Part shown: piece after piece, positions 34,925 to 46,059 of the stretch
Layout: each line of letters opens with the position of its first letter
How positions within the stretch are numbered: position 1 is the first letter of the stretch
Assembly (NCBI RefSeq): GCF_016086655.4
Contig: NC_052140.2
Span: forward strand, 18,414,001-18,478,000
DNA length: 64,000 nt
DNA from: Lepeophtheirus salmonis
Lineage: Eukaryota; Arthropoda; Copepoda; Siphonostomatoida; Caligidae
Direction: 5' to 3'
The notes under the pieces: generated by a model
The model's input: only the letters and a program-made list of their open reading frames with translations
Database searches by the model: none
What the model was told of the DNA's origin: nothing
Translations under genes and position numbers: made by a program

Positions 34925-35897
34925 AGTGATGAAGATCTTGTGTATTTTAGGAAATTGAACAAAAAAAATATAATAACTTGGTAACCTGATATTTTTTCCT
35001 AAATGTGCACATTTGAATGTTCAATCAGGTTTTTAATGTAGTTGGTTATAATGTTCACTACTGAGGAGTTCAATAGTAATGACATGCAAAAGTTCATTTA
35101 TTCTTTAGATTACCAATTCCAAAAAAATCGGGCCAGCAAGAAAAGTACAGACGATGAAGATCACTATTTATATACATACAATACAGTGTAGCAATTAATA
35201 ACTCAAAAAATATAACTTTTTGTTTCGATAATAGAGAGGATATTTCCACAATAAATCCTCAAATTTATACTCCGCTTTTCATGTTCAGCTCGCACTTTAC
35301 TAAAAAAATACTCATATCAATTCATATTTGTTCTCTCCTCAGGAATGAAAGAATAATAATAAGAAAAGTAGATGAAAATAAAAAATATAGTTTGATATAT
35401 GACGAGCATTTTAGTCGTAAGAGCGCTCGCTGATAAAAAGAAAGACAATTCATTTGAACACACTAGCATTTACATTTTATTCAAATTTTAAGATATATTG
35501 AAAATGCACATATATAATGATTTACATAAGAGACCAATAACAAAAGGAACAGAGAATTGCTCTTGTTATACATACACACGCCTTCAATATTTAATTAATA
35601 AGATATCTTTGTTATTTCTTAGATCAAAATATGGTTTGATGTACAACAATATTATGTAGCATATATAGAGTACACTTAGTGACTTGTTGTATTAGATTCA
35701 TACAGACAGAAGGAAAGACAAACTTTTATTTATTTATAAAGCTTACAAAAATTGGTTGATTTATTTATAGTTTTTTGCTAATTTGAACCTACATGCAGCT
35801 GAATGTCAGAGGTTGTATAAACAATTTCTAATTTCATACGTATGAATGATATGTTGTATGTTTTAGAAGAAGAAGTTCACTTTTCAAGAATTAAATA
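34925..35897 (+). repeat. dispersed repeat R1, copy 4, left part, interrupted
   Basis: GTGATGAAGATCTTGTGTAT, a short internal deletion, then ATGTTCAATCAGGTTTTT (about 35015-35035) match copy 3. About 800 unrelated bases (35036-35835, no gene recognised) intervene before GAATGATATGTTGTATGTTT and AAGAATTAAATA resume the R1 order up to the transposon insertion at 35898. R1 continues at 37161. Confidence 0.6.
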
Positions 35898-37160
35898 CAG
35901 TGTGTCCACGATAAATTGGAACTACTTTAAACTTCATCCACATCTATAATGTGGATATTCGGGATTAAATCAACCTAATATAAAAGGTTGCATGAACAAT
36001 ACACTATAACTTCCACCACAATTGTTTTGACAACAAACAATAGTCATCATGGAACAAGCAAGGAGAGACGCCATCCTCGAATGGGCTCGCGTAGGTAGAT
36101 AGCCTTTTGCTATCTACAAGCTTCTTAACTACCCCAAGACCACGGTGTATCGGGTATTCAATGCCTGGGAGGTTGAGGGGAAGGTCTGCTGCAAGGCCCA
36201 CAACATGAGCAGTGACCGAATCTGCACTCCCCGCTTCCTGAAGGGCTCCAGAAGTCCATCAAGGCTTCGCTGGGGACTTCCTTGTCCAGGTTGGCCAAGA
36301 ACGGTGGAGTGAGCAAACAGCTAGTCTCCAAGGCTGTGAATGAGGACCTCGGGTACAAGTCATACCGAATGGCCAAACAACACATACTCACGGCATCCAT
36401 TAAGGCCACCAGGCTCACCAACGGTAAGTGTCTCCTCAATGACATGACGAGCCATGGTGGAAGAATCATGTTCTTCTCCGACGAGAAGAACTAGACTGTC
36501 GACAGAAGCTACAACGTCCAGAATGACAGGTGGCTTGCCAAGGAGAGAGAAAAGGTCCCTGCAGTCTTCACCACAAAGTTCCCGGCCTCTGTGATGACAC
36601 TGGGTGTCATCTGCAGCACCGGTGAGGTGATGGCTCCTTTCTTCTTCAATCCCAAGGAAAGGGTTAACGCAATAAGGTACTGCGAAGTCATGGAGGAGTT
36701 CGTCATCCCCTGGATGAAGGATACGGCCGCTGGGAGGGAGTTCATATTCCAACAAGACTCAGCGCCCGAACACATCGCCATGAGGACCACTAACCTCTTC
36801 AACTCCCACGACATCACTTTTTGGGATCGCAACACCTGGCCCTCCAACTCACCCGACCTCAATCCGTGTGATTACTACTGGTAGGGGAAGTTGGTGTGGG
36901 AGGTGTGCAAGGTCAGCCACAAGAGCATTGCGGCCCTGAAGGGCTCTATTACGAGGGAGTGGAATGCTGTTGATTCCACAGAAGTCATCAGGGCATGCAA
37001 ATCCTTTAGGGGCAAGATGAAGAAGATGGTGGCTGCTGAGGGAGGACATATTGAATAAATATCATGTCTAACTTTTTCATATTAACAAATACACTCCAAA
37101 TTCCATTTTTATCAAGCAGGTTGAATTTTAAGATAGTTCCAATTTATCGTGGACACCCTG
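35898..37160 (+). mobile_element. DD37D (maT-like) Tc1/mariner element, nearly intact
   Basis: Ends CAGTGTGTCCACGATAAATT (left) and complement CAGGGTGTCCACGATAAATT (right) match at 19 of 20 bases and continue (GGAACTA). TA flanks both sides (35896-35897 and 37161-37162). 1263 bases with one transposase region. The G+C content of the coding part is clearly above its surroundings, which suggests a fairly recent arrival compared with other relics here. Confidence 0.92.
36049..37058 (+). pseudogene. DD37D-type transposase, broken by three stops and a frameshift
   Basis: Cut-and-paste transposase acting on the element's inverted ends. Start 36049 (MEQARRDAILEWARVGR) runs into TAG at 36100; the same frame continues through the first HTH (KTTVYRVFNAWEVEG). 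The frame then shifts near 36250-36280 to one with SRLAKNGGVSKQLVSKAVNE (second HTH), FFSDEKN (first Asp) directly followed by TAG at 36492, then VMTLGVICSTGEVMAPFFF, FIFQQDSAPEH (second Asp), WPSNSPDLNPCDYYW (third Asp) and TAG at 36882, ending KMKKMVAAEGGHIE, TAA 37056-37058. All three catalytic aspartates survive, with 37 residues between the second and third. Full length for the family (about 335 residues). Confidence 0.9.
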
Positions 37161-37210
37161 TATTAATGACAACAGCTCAGGAAAAGAAAACTAACTTAAG
37201 ACTAAAGTGC
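37161..37210 (+). repeat. dispersed repeat R1, copy 4, right part
   Basis: TATTAATGACAACAGCTCAG then GAAAAGAAAAC aligns with copy 3 at 25541-25575 (CTAATAATATCTGCTTAGG, AAAAGAATACC), continuing R1 across the transposon. Confidence 0.6.
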
Positions 37211-38394
37211 TCATCAGACATCCCCAAAAAATGCACCGGTTTTTTTAAATAGTTATAGCTTCACAACAGAAATTCTGTAATACTTTCCTTCTTTCATAAA
37301 CACCCACAATCGTAATTGCTTTATATCTAGATGTTTTCTATTGAAGAATTATATAATGAAAATAATAGTTTTGGAAATAAAACAAGGATTTTAAGCACAG
37401 AAAATAATTTACCCGCAAGTGAATGTTTATCATTTGCAACTCTAACTTTTGTGATCTCTAAGAAGATATATTGTCAAACATAGAGTTAGCATATTTTGTA
37501 GGAGATTCCCTCATCATAGTTTTTACGTCTACCCAAGTTTGATAAACCATATCGTTGCAAAAGATATGATGGATCCACATTTTCTCTGATTCGAGTTGGT
37601 TCAGATCTATGAACGTAAATATTCGATAAAATTTCGGTTACCCAAATTTTCAGATCCAAATTAAAAAAAAAAAAAAAAAAATTAGACAGATACTTGCCAA
37701 AATTGTAGAAACAATTTTACTCAAAATTCGGACCTAAACAAAATATGATTTGGGTAAAAGTTACATTTTTACTCATTATTGATGCCAAACCAATAAATAA
37801 CACGTTTTTATTTACTTTTAGAATTATTGTAATAATAACATCGGACACGTTTTTACTTTTATTGTACTTGCAATATCTCCTTCGAAAAGAAACCCAAAAA
37901 GGCCTAAAATCAATTCGGAAGAATTAGCCAATTCTTCCATCGATTTAATTATTATTCAATAATAGTTGATAATTATTGACAGTTTAATAAAAACTCATAC
38001 CTATACAACCAATCCAATTTAAGAACACTGATTAGAAGAAAAGGGGGAACACTTTGACAGCTGACAACAGCATATATTGTACATCTTTATGTTTGTGAGC
38101 GCAACCTTATCTACCTAACACAACACATTCAATATATTTTGCTATCACCTCTCATTTTTCTCCTAATCGGGGTTTGAACGTAGATTGGTTGAATTATAAT
38201 TAGCTCTTTTTAAACAGTAAACATTTTGTGTAGTTATTTAGCATTTGTTATCCAGTATGGAAAAATTGCCAAACTTGTCGATTGTAACATAGTAAACATT
38301 ACAATCGATTTTTTGCAAAGAAAATTTAGCAGGTGCTTTATTTAGACAAATGGACCAGTTGATTGGGAACCTTAATCGTACGGTTGAAAACTTT
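37211..38394. other. no gene recognised
   Basis: AT-rich, with a run of about 18 A's at 37663-37680. Plus frame 37745-37927 is not recognised. Confidence 0.4.
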
Positions 38395-38560
38395 TAGGTT
38401 ATTATCTTTGGAGTCACGTGAAGTCATGAGTTTATCCTAAAAAGCTGGCGATGTTAGAAGAGATAAAAGAAAATATCAAACGGAAAATTGCTGCAATATC
38501 TGTAAATTTATTGAAAAAAGTAGTGAGAAATATGGCTCAGTGATTGTACTTTTATAAATG
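38395..38560 (+). mobile_element. DDE transposase C-terminal scrap (IS630/Tc-type)
   Basis: Plus frames read YLWSHVKS then (next frame) MLEEIKENIKRKIAAISVNL and LKKVVRNMAQ, resembling the C-terminus of the arthropod IS630-like group (FLWGYLKSKVYxxxPxTIxELKxNIxxxIAxIxxxxLxxVxRN). Too short to name the subfamily. Confidence 0.5.
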
Positions 38561-39569
38561 TGCTCATGATTGGCACATGCTTTTTATGAAATACTCTTGC
38601 GACAATTGAAAAGTTATTTTGATAATAAATTTTGGATAACTTGCAATGTCTGATTAAGTATGTATCACTCCATGATTAAATGTATACTAATTTTGTTTCT
38701 CAATGTTAAAGGAAGAAAAAAAATATAGTATCTTTTTTTACCCTAACAGAAAAACCCTTTACATGTTTATTTATACCGTACCTGGAAACAGCAGATCAGA
38801 GCTCAAGACCTGTTTTATCTCTAATTGTAGGTAAAGAGTAAAATATAAGTTTTTCCCGACGTCTAAATTGTTTTTACATTCGACAATATAAACAGTGTTT
38901 TAATTCCTTACGATAAAAATTGTTAGACAATTGATCTAACCAAATAGTTCTTTCTTTTGATAACTACATATACTAATATAGACAAAAAATATTCTATAGT
39001 TGCTCAAAAAAAGGAAGAACAAAAATAGATTGAGTGCTTTATTTATAGATTCTTTTTTAATCTGCCTATATTTTTTTCTTTCATTCATGTACAAAAACCT
39101 GAAATGACTACATACTTCTTATTACCCTTCAGAATCATTAATCAAGTATATAATTGATTCTGTCTGATTACCATTTTGAATGCAAAGGCTGTTCAACAAA
39201 AATAATGTTAAATAACGGCTTGAGTTGGAATAAGAAGGAAAGGAGAGGAGGCAGAAGAGAAAAGGATGAAAGAATATAACCGCAGTGGGAGATCCTTAAT
39301 GAAATTAGGATTTTTTTTTTTGGATGAATTATATGTATGATGACAGCTTTGGAGTAGTAAGCTGTAGTACTCACATAATAGATATATGAATGCGTGTGGT
39401 GTGGAAAAAAAGAGTAATCGACTATATAATAATAATACAAAATAGGCAAGCAAGATCATTAAACTAATGAATTCACCAAAGAATGGCCCTATGCAGGGAT
39501 AACATAATTAAATAGAATCAAGTGGTATTGTTTATCATCCAAATAATTCTTACTTCTGGTTATTTTTAA
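38561..39569. other. no gene recognised
   Basis: Contains two overlapping minus frames (39168-39459) rich in Tyr, Ser and Ile that look like translated AT-rich DNA. Nothing assignable. Confidence 0.4.
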
Positions 39570-39884
39570 AAATAGAGACTTCTTTAAAATGTCTGCAATA
39601 GAGGATTTTCATGTGACATCAGTAAGGGTGTTCTGTACTCCGTTACTGAATACAAGGTGAGGTCCCAAAACGTGAAGGAGCATTTACTGACCTTTTTTTT
39701 GACCAAGATGCTTCTTTATGCAACCAAACAACAGCTAAAACCATAATAAACACGTTGTTTTATTATAATATGGCTCTAATTGTAAAAATAAAGGTTCTAC
39801 TACAAAAGAGACGTGTGTAATCTCGTCCGCTCGGTGTCAGGGCCTAGAAGGCTGCAAAGACCAATGGCATCTTCATTTTGACTT
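39570..39884 (+). repeat. dispersed repeat R2, copy 1, left part
   Basis: Order shared with 46.06-46.43 kb: TTTCATGTGACATCAGTAAG-like start, GTGAGGTCCCAAAACGTGAA, TAATTGTAAAAATAAAGGTT, ACAAAAGAGACGTGTGTAAT, CGCTCGGTGTCAG, GAAGGCTGCAAAGACCAATG. No coding frame recognised. Confidence 0.6.
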
Positions 39885-40215
39885 CTATCTTCTGAGGTAC
39901 TTTATGAAGCGTTCGCCACCGGTGCCCATGTATTATCGTGCTTTTGAGTTAGGACTCCTCCAAATCCATAAGAGAAAGCGTCTGCTGAGACATTCGTTTC
40001 TAATAACGAGTCGTATATTTTCAACACGGGGTTACAAGTGAGACTCTTCTTTATATCTTCTGGCGCCTTCTCCTACTCCGCACCCTAATACCATGCACTA
40101 GTAAATTTCAGAAATTCAGGTATGGGTTGCGTCCTGGTAGTTATGTCTTATAAGAATTTCATGAGCTGATTGACGGTTCCAAGCAATCCTCTAACCTCTT
40201 TATACCATGTAAGTA
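39885..40215 (-). mobile_element. Ty3/gypsy-type retrotransposon RT-RNase H junction relic
   Basis: Minus strand reads VRGLLGTVNQLMKFL, stop, DITTRTQPIPEF, then EKAPEDIKKSLTCNPVLKIY, DSLLETNVSADAFSYGFGGV, LTQKHDNTWAPVANAS. This matches the palm-thumb tail of the reverse transcriptase (FLGxVNxLxKF) followed by the RNase H start (ADASxxGLGGVLxQ), including its first catalytic Asp. Several stops. No LTRs, protease or integrase seen. Confidence 0.75.
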
Positions 40216-40319
40216 AGTGTTAAAATGTCAAATGTAACAACCAAAAAGGTAACACGTGTCCAATCTCCTCTGGTAAGACCCTTGGCATCTCCTTCCGGAC
40301 TGTCTACAATATAAAAAAG

Positions 40320-40375
40320 TCAATTAGAGTCCCATACAGCCAAGAAAAACAAAACTTCTACAGCAACTTCCTTAA
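40320..40375 (+). repeat. dispersed repeat R2, copy 1, right part
   Basis: GTCCCATACAGCCAAGAAAA then ACAAAACTTCTACAGCAAC aligns with the 46.42 kb copy (GCCCTGTACAGCCAAAACAA). The gypsy piece sits between the two R2 parts. Confidence 0.45.
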
Positions 40376-41325
40376 TTTATTTTACTGGTGTTATCAACCA
40401 CGTCTTTCAAATAATTTAAGTTATTTCAATCACAATTATTTTAGTACATATAAAGTTTAAAAGTAAAACGCCATGTCTTAGTTCCAAATCAAAATATTAT
40501 TAGATTCTCAAAAATGGTAGTAAACACATCCACAAACGTCTTTTGTGTCCTCTGCAATATTTTACTATTGAAAAAAGACTAATAAAAGTTGTTATTATTA
40601 GTCAAATAGAGTTGCACTTATTGAGCATAAGTAAAAATTATAATTTTAATTTTACTCCATCTGACGTGTCAATTGTCTTAGAAGTCTATATAAATTATGT
40701 ATTTTTCCTTTTCTAAGAACGACCGAAAGAAAAAATTTGGAAAATGAGATTCTTTAAATCTATTAAAATATCATTTATTCTTCACAGTTTAATATTATAT
40801 GATTGTTAAAAACAAAACATAATTAACCATCTTTCAATATATCTTATTAAATTTACTCGTATATAGATTTTTTCTTTCGATTTTCGTCAACATTAGAAAG
40901 TCTCGAGAGATCATGAAATTCCGTCGAATCAGTAAAAAACAAACTACGAAAGCAAATGGCTTAAATTGATATCATACAATGTGGACACATGGATCCACAT
41001 AAAAAATTAATCAGTATAGAATGAAAATCGAATTTTGATTGGAAAATAACGTTTTCTTTTTTATCAGAGTGGTGTATTAAATAATCTACCGCTTTATTTT
41101 GCATATTTACCAAGGATAACGTAAGTGACTTGTATTGGGTAGAGGAAGGATTAAACTGAAGGTTAATAAGTAGATATTATACTTGAGTAAAATTGATGAC
41201 TGCTATTTACTATGGTACTTTAACTTCCCTTTTGCAAAAATTAAAGAAAATTCCTTCATATTTTTTCATCTTTAAATTACTATATAACTTTTTAAATTTA
41301 ATAAATGACTCCATTTATTTAAATG
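40376..41325. other. no gene recognised
   Basis: AT-rich sequence with no frame or repeat that I can name. Confidence 0.4.
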
Positions 41326-41371
41326 TTATGTCTTGAGAGCTTTGCACAATTACAAAGCTCTCAAGGCATAA
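41326..41371. repeat. 19-bp hairpin with 8-base loop
   Basis: Arm TTATGTCTTGAGAGCTTTG (41326-41344), loop CACAATTA, second arm 41353-41371. 18 of 19 pairs are Watson-Crick and the remaining T/G would be a G-U wobble in a plus-strand RNA, so the stem would be fully paired. The arms contain AGAGCTTT, GC-richer than their surroundings. Too short a stem and loop for a usual microRNA precursor. Confidence 0.8.
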
Positions 41372-41686
41372 AAATTTTATCATTAAATATTTGACATTGT
41401 TTAGCATATTCTGTTTGAATACCATATTATTAAAATAAAATGTATTATGATAATTTATCAATCTAAAATTACTGTATGCTTTTACAAAATTACAGACATT
41501 TATAAATTTAAAGTTTGTGTTTAAATTTATTTTACTGTAATATCTTTTAGAGCTCGTTTTTGGTTCAAATAACAACATGATAAAGGAATTCCTTCTCATG
41601 ATCAAATATTCTTTTGTGGCTTAGATTGGAAGTTAAATAACAAAATAAAAATTTGGCATACAAAAATGAACGTCAACGAAAAAAGT

Positions 41687-42456
41687 ATTTAGTTAGGCAG
41701 CAAAACATGGAATCAAGAGATATCTTTAGAGATGCAGAAACATTTTCTTATTTAAAAAAAATCTACTTTTACAAAAGTCGACAACAAGACCATTGGAAAC
41801 TTTAAAACTTAATAGTACACCTTTAGCCTAAGCTCAGCCTATACACGTTGGTGGAAGGCCTTGCAAGAGTTGATGACAAACTCTTTAGACAAGTTGTCCC
41901 AACCAGCAACCGTGGCAGTCTTCAGTCTTCACAGAGAAAAGTATAGCAGGTTCAATCTGTCGAGAAAAGGGGCCTATCTCTTTACCTCTCGAAACTCCTG
42001 GCATTGGGTGTTTGAGTATGAGAACAATGCCAAGTCACACTTTAAAGTTGTTTCGATGGTCCTAACAGCCACAGAGAAGTTGTTGGTGAGGCAATTGATG
42101 GATTTAATGGAGTCCTCCTTGATCATCTTCTCAAAGGTAGACATAAACTTTGGATCCCTCATTAATTTATGCAATCTACTTCGTACTTTCCTTCAGTGGT
42201 CTTTTTCACATTGGACACCAATAAAACCAGGCTCCAACAGTACTTCAAACTGTCCATAATCCTCTCCACCTCAAATTCAGTATCTAGTAGATCTGAGATG
42301 CATTGTCTTTAGCTTTTTTCTCACTCATGATGACAAGATGAAAACAATTAAATATTTGTTTGTTGATACTCAGAAGTTGGCTGAACGGAAATGTCAAAAA
42401 TAAACAAATGAGAAAATTCACATTTATTTACAGTCCATGCTTTGCTGCTAACCCTG
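41687..42456 (-). mobile_element. internally deleted DD37D-type element
   Basis: Left end GTTAGGCAGCAAAACATGGA (about 41692) and right complement CAGGGTTAGCAGCAAAGCAT (from 42456) are inverted and resemble the ends of the 31.5-kb element. Minus strand N-terminal part (42174-41974) reads MIKEDSIKSINCLTNNFSVA and VRTIETTLKCD (HTH). It then jumps to the C-terminus, LKTATVAGWDNLSKEFVINS, CKAFHQRV, stop (to about 41840). All three catalytic blocks are deleted. About 770 bases. Confidence 0.75.
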
Positions 42457-43099
42457 GATATTTTGAGCCTGTTCAAAGATATTGGTTCCGTTACAACACT
42501 TAAATGTAATTTAATATTTTCGAATAGGGAGCTATATTCATATTCCAAGGAGAAGTATTTATCAAAGAGTTGTAAAAAATGTGAGCTTAAGCGTTTGATA
42601 TTCTTTACAGGTGTTGGGAATCTTAGTATTATTTTATATTTTCCTCTGTTGTTCTAATTTTTATTAATTCTTCACATTGAGAACCTTTAAATATAATATA
42701 GTTTCTAATGCGTGAGCTCATGAATGACGGAAAAAATAAATATTTGTTGGAACCTGTTGGACTTGGAGTTTAATTGTGGATCGAAATCTAAGTAATTTTT
42801 ACCAACCTCCTTGCTATATACAAAGTCAAACGTGTGTTTATTACATTCTTCTAATAGTTTCTTTGAGCTAATCTTATTGATTATACTTCATGTCAAATTA
42901 GTTATTCCCTTATTTGACATTAATTAAATAGTCTGTATTATCACGTCTTTTTTCATTTTATTTTTATTTTTAAAAGTAAATTTTTTAATAAAATTGCTCA
43001 GAGATAGAGAAGCTCGTCAAGACTAACAAACAACGCTCTTTGATTGCATGTTATTTGTTCAACAGTTTGATTAAAAATTATAATATGGCTAGTGGTGGA
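42457..43099. other. no gene recognised
   Basis: AT-rich; an open plus frame at 42442-42657 spans the transposon edge and is not recognised. Confidence 0.4.
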
Positions 43100-43560
43100 C
43101 CTCCACCAGAGTAAAAGTTCATGATATTAATAAAAGTGGAAGCTTTGGATTACTAGTGGAATAGTAAGGTTCGAATGCTTTGCCGCGTAGACCACCTCAT
43201 GGTCTTTGGAAAGAATGTTCTCTATTTTGAGATACTTATGATATGAAAGAGACGTGACGACAATACAGTTCAACTGGGGGATTCTCACTCCAAAGTGACG
43301 CCAATGCATGTCCTCCACCACTCTCAACATTGGTATAACCATTTGACAAAAGTAGAAAAAACATGAGGTGATGTCTCCATCTTACAGAATTAACACTTGC
43401 TATCCTCTGGACTCGCTCTCTGTTTATTGTTAAAAAGTGAGGATGTTGCCAACCTTTACCTGAGGATGTTGTGCCTTGTTTTTTTTTTCGAAATACTCCT
43501 CAGGACTTTTTAGACAAATTTTAAATTTGATAAACTCATTGGACCCCAAAAGTGGACGAA
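43100..43560 (-). mobile_element. LINE 3' relic with zinc-binding tail (minus strand)
   Basis: Minus strand: EEYFEKKTRHNILR, RLATSSLFNNKQRASPEDSK with C-FC-METSPHV (zinc-knuckle tail of non-LTR reverse transcriptases), then MLRVVEDMHWRHFGVRIPQL, NCIVVTSLSYHKYLKIENIL, SKDHEVVYAAKHSN. The order (short helical lead, C-x-C..H, then WRHFG and a helical end) fits a LINE C-terminus. No RT core and no clear poly-A tail in the window. Confidence 0.5.
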
Positions 43561-45469
43561 CTTAGTACATAATTGATCTCAAGGATAAGCACATATCACA
43601 TCTTTTCACGCCTCTAAAATTCTATCTATTGATAAAGGCCAATTTGTTCAATCATGTAGCTCCCTTTAATACAATTTTATGAAAAATTATTGAGACGTAT
43701 AAACCTTAAATAAAATCAAACCATAACATTTATATAGAATTATACTTTGTTAAAATTTGGAGAATATAATTCAAATCAGCTTGTATTCATTGATAGAAAA
43801 AAAGTGTTGGAAAATAATTTGGTCTTCTATGCTTATTTTTGTACTTTATCTGCTTTTATTTATGGACTATCACTTTTTTTTAACCCATAACTCAAGTACT
43901 AATTGTTTGATGTTCTATATTGATGTAATTTTCCATATTATTTGAGTTGTCAATTTACTTTAGACTCACTCACACTTGACAAAGATGAAATGTGGACTGC
44001 ATTCTTATAAATTTAAGAAGATGTTATTGCAATATTGGCGTGACATACAAAAAAGAACTTGTTTTTTATTAACTGTTGTTTGGTTGCTTAAGGAAACCTT
44101 CAACATAAAAATTAAATCACAATTAAATTTTGCCACAAGTTCTGGAGCCCCACTCTGTATTGGATATAAAAACTTTTTATTTTGATGCTCAATTTCTTGG
44201 ATTGATTTCTTATTATATAAGGCTATAAAATACATAATACAAATAAGGTCAAAACTAGTCCAAAAACCATCTGTTTTAAATGTTTCATCATACTAATCGG
44301 ACATATCCCAACTTTTGAATTTATTACTGTTACATAACAAGAAAACTAGTTGAAGAGTTACCTTGAAATTTATTGCGATTTTTCCATAGGTTTTACTGCA
44401 GTATAAATATGATAATAATCAAAATTTAATGGGCAATGTTTGTTTGTCTGTATGCATGAAGATATAAAAAAAAGTCAATGGTTGCAATTTATATAGTACT
44501 CCATTCAATATATCAGAAACATATTTTTATGATCCAAAGAATAACAATTTACTGACAATGGGTGATTTTTTTAGCCAAGGAACGAGTAAAAAATCATATC
44601 TTTTATGCCCAATTTACTTGATTTCATAGGTTATATGAAATTATTTACTTTCCAAGGACCAAGTTAAAATATGATTATCATAAGAGTCATTATTTCAGTT
44701 ATAGAGGCAGATGATGTTATATTTTGAGATGAAGAGTAAGAGCTACTTCTATTGTATCATCGTAAATGAGAAGAAATGTAAATGAATTATTAGTATAGGA
44801 ACTATGGTTCGTCTTATCTGGGGGGAAAAAGAAAGCCCAGGGGGTAGGGGGAAAAGATGAATCATGCTATATATAGCGAACTAAATCCCTTTCCCATTAG
44901 ATTCCCAGAACTGAATAATTACATATCTACATAATAGAGTTTGAGATATTAAAAGGAAAAAGGAACCACCTGGCGAAAAATTACAACTTTTATTTTATTA
45001 TTATGTTCCTTTAATGGTCAAATGGAGTTACACGAATTAAGTATAAGTAAACATTATAGTATGACAATTACTCCATCTAACCTAGGAATATTCTTTAAAG
45101 GCAATATTGATTAAGCTTATTTTTTTCTTTTGGAACGAAAGAAACGTGAACTAAGGCACGTTGAGTTCTAGATAATAATTTATCCAGGGTGCATTGCCCA
45201 TTGAGCTATGATGTTCAAAGAATTTGTTTGAAAATAATATTGTTCATCCTTTGACTCGTGTTATTGTTAGGTATAATATTTTGTAGAAAAACAAGTGTGG
45301 TTCGATATACCGGTAAAATAGCTGTGGAGCAATAAAAAAAAACTTGGCGGAACTTTTGGGAAAATTTGTGAGTGCGATACCAAAATAAATATGACGAATC
45401 CATTCATGGACTCTGCCCAAAAATAGTTCCCCTATCCAATTTTCAACCCCTCATTATTTCTAAATAAGT
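43561..45469. other. no gene recognised
   Basis: Small open frames (43757-43945, 43976-44185, 45215-45403) match nothing I know. A G-rich patch lies at 44820-44855. Confidence 0.4.
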
Positions 45470-45840
45470 CAGTCTCAGATGCAACGTAGAGAAGTTGGAT
45501 TAGGAACAGAGACAAATAGACACGTGTTCTACAATTGCTGAAAGATTCAAGGTACTAGGGAAGCCGTTAAGAGGAATATTCTTATGGAGTAGGGGTGGGG
45601 GGAACTAGACGTCCTAGACTGGCTCATAACGACGTCAAGCCGGCATGCGAACTGCGGAAAAATTGAGAGTTTGGTTCTGAGTGTCCTCTCAATCCTCTAC
45701 ACTAACTGGAGCAGAGGGAAGGTGATCCCAGGTGGTTTTGAAAAATATATAGAACAATCGATTCGTATTCTCAGATACTTCATAGATAGGGGATACTGGC
45801 TTAGTTTGGGAGAATGGACGGACGTATGATTATAGAAGGG
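45470..45840 (+). mobile_element. LINE 3' relic with zinc-binding tail (plus strand)
   Basis: Plus frame: ETNRHVFYNC (zinc tail, ETxxHLFxxC), stop, TREAVKRNILME, then ELDVLDWLITTSSRHANCGK, IESLVLSVLSILYTNWSRGK, VIPGGFEKYIEQSIRILRYF, IDRGYW. This fits the helical region after the reverse transcriptase in non-LTR elements. G+C is higher than its surroundings. It differs from the 43.1-kb relic, so it is another LINE family. Followed by GATGGATGGATGAATGGA, a short tetranucleotide run often seen at LINE 3' ends. Confidence 0.6.
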
Positions 45841-46059
45841 ATGGATGGATGAATGGAATACATATTATAAATAAAAATGTGTTTAACGTATATATGTTTT
45901 TCTTCTTTAAACTAATTGTTGGTTTTAAAATAATAGTTTTTTTATTCTTATGTTAACATAGTCTCACTATGATCAACCGTAATTTTCCAAAAGGGAGGGA
46001 TGACCACTTACAAAAAAGGGGTCCTGACGCAATTAAAACGGTAATTTATTGAATAGGCA

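Noticed and set aside
36004..37049. Several open minus frames (36158-36469, 36360-36755, 36509-36862 and others)
   Set aside because: Antisense shadows of the GC-richer transposase region of the DD37D element.
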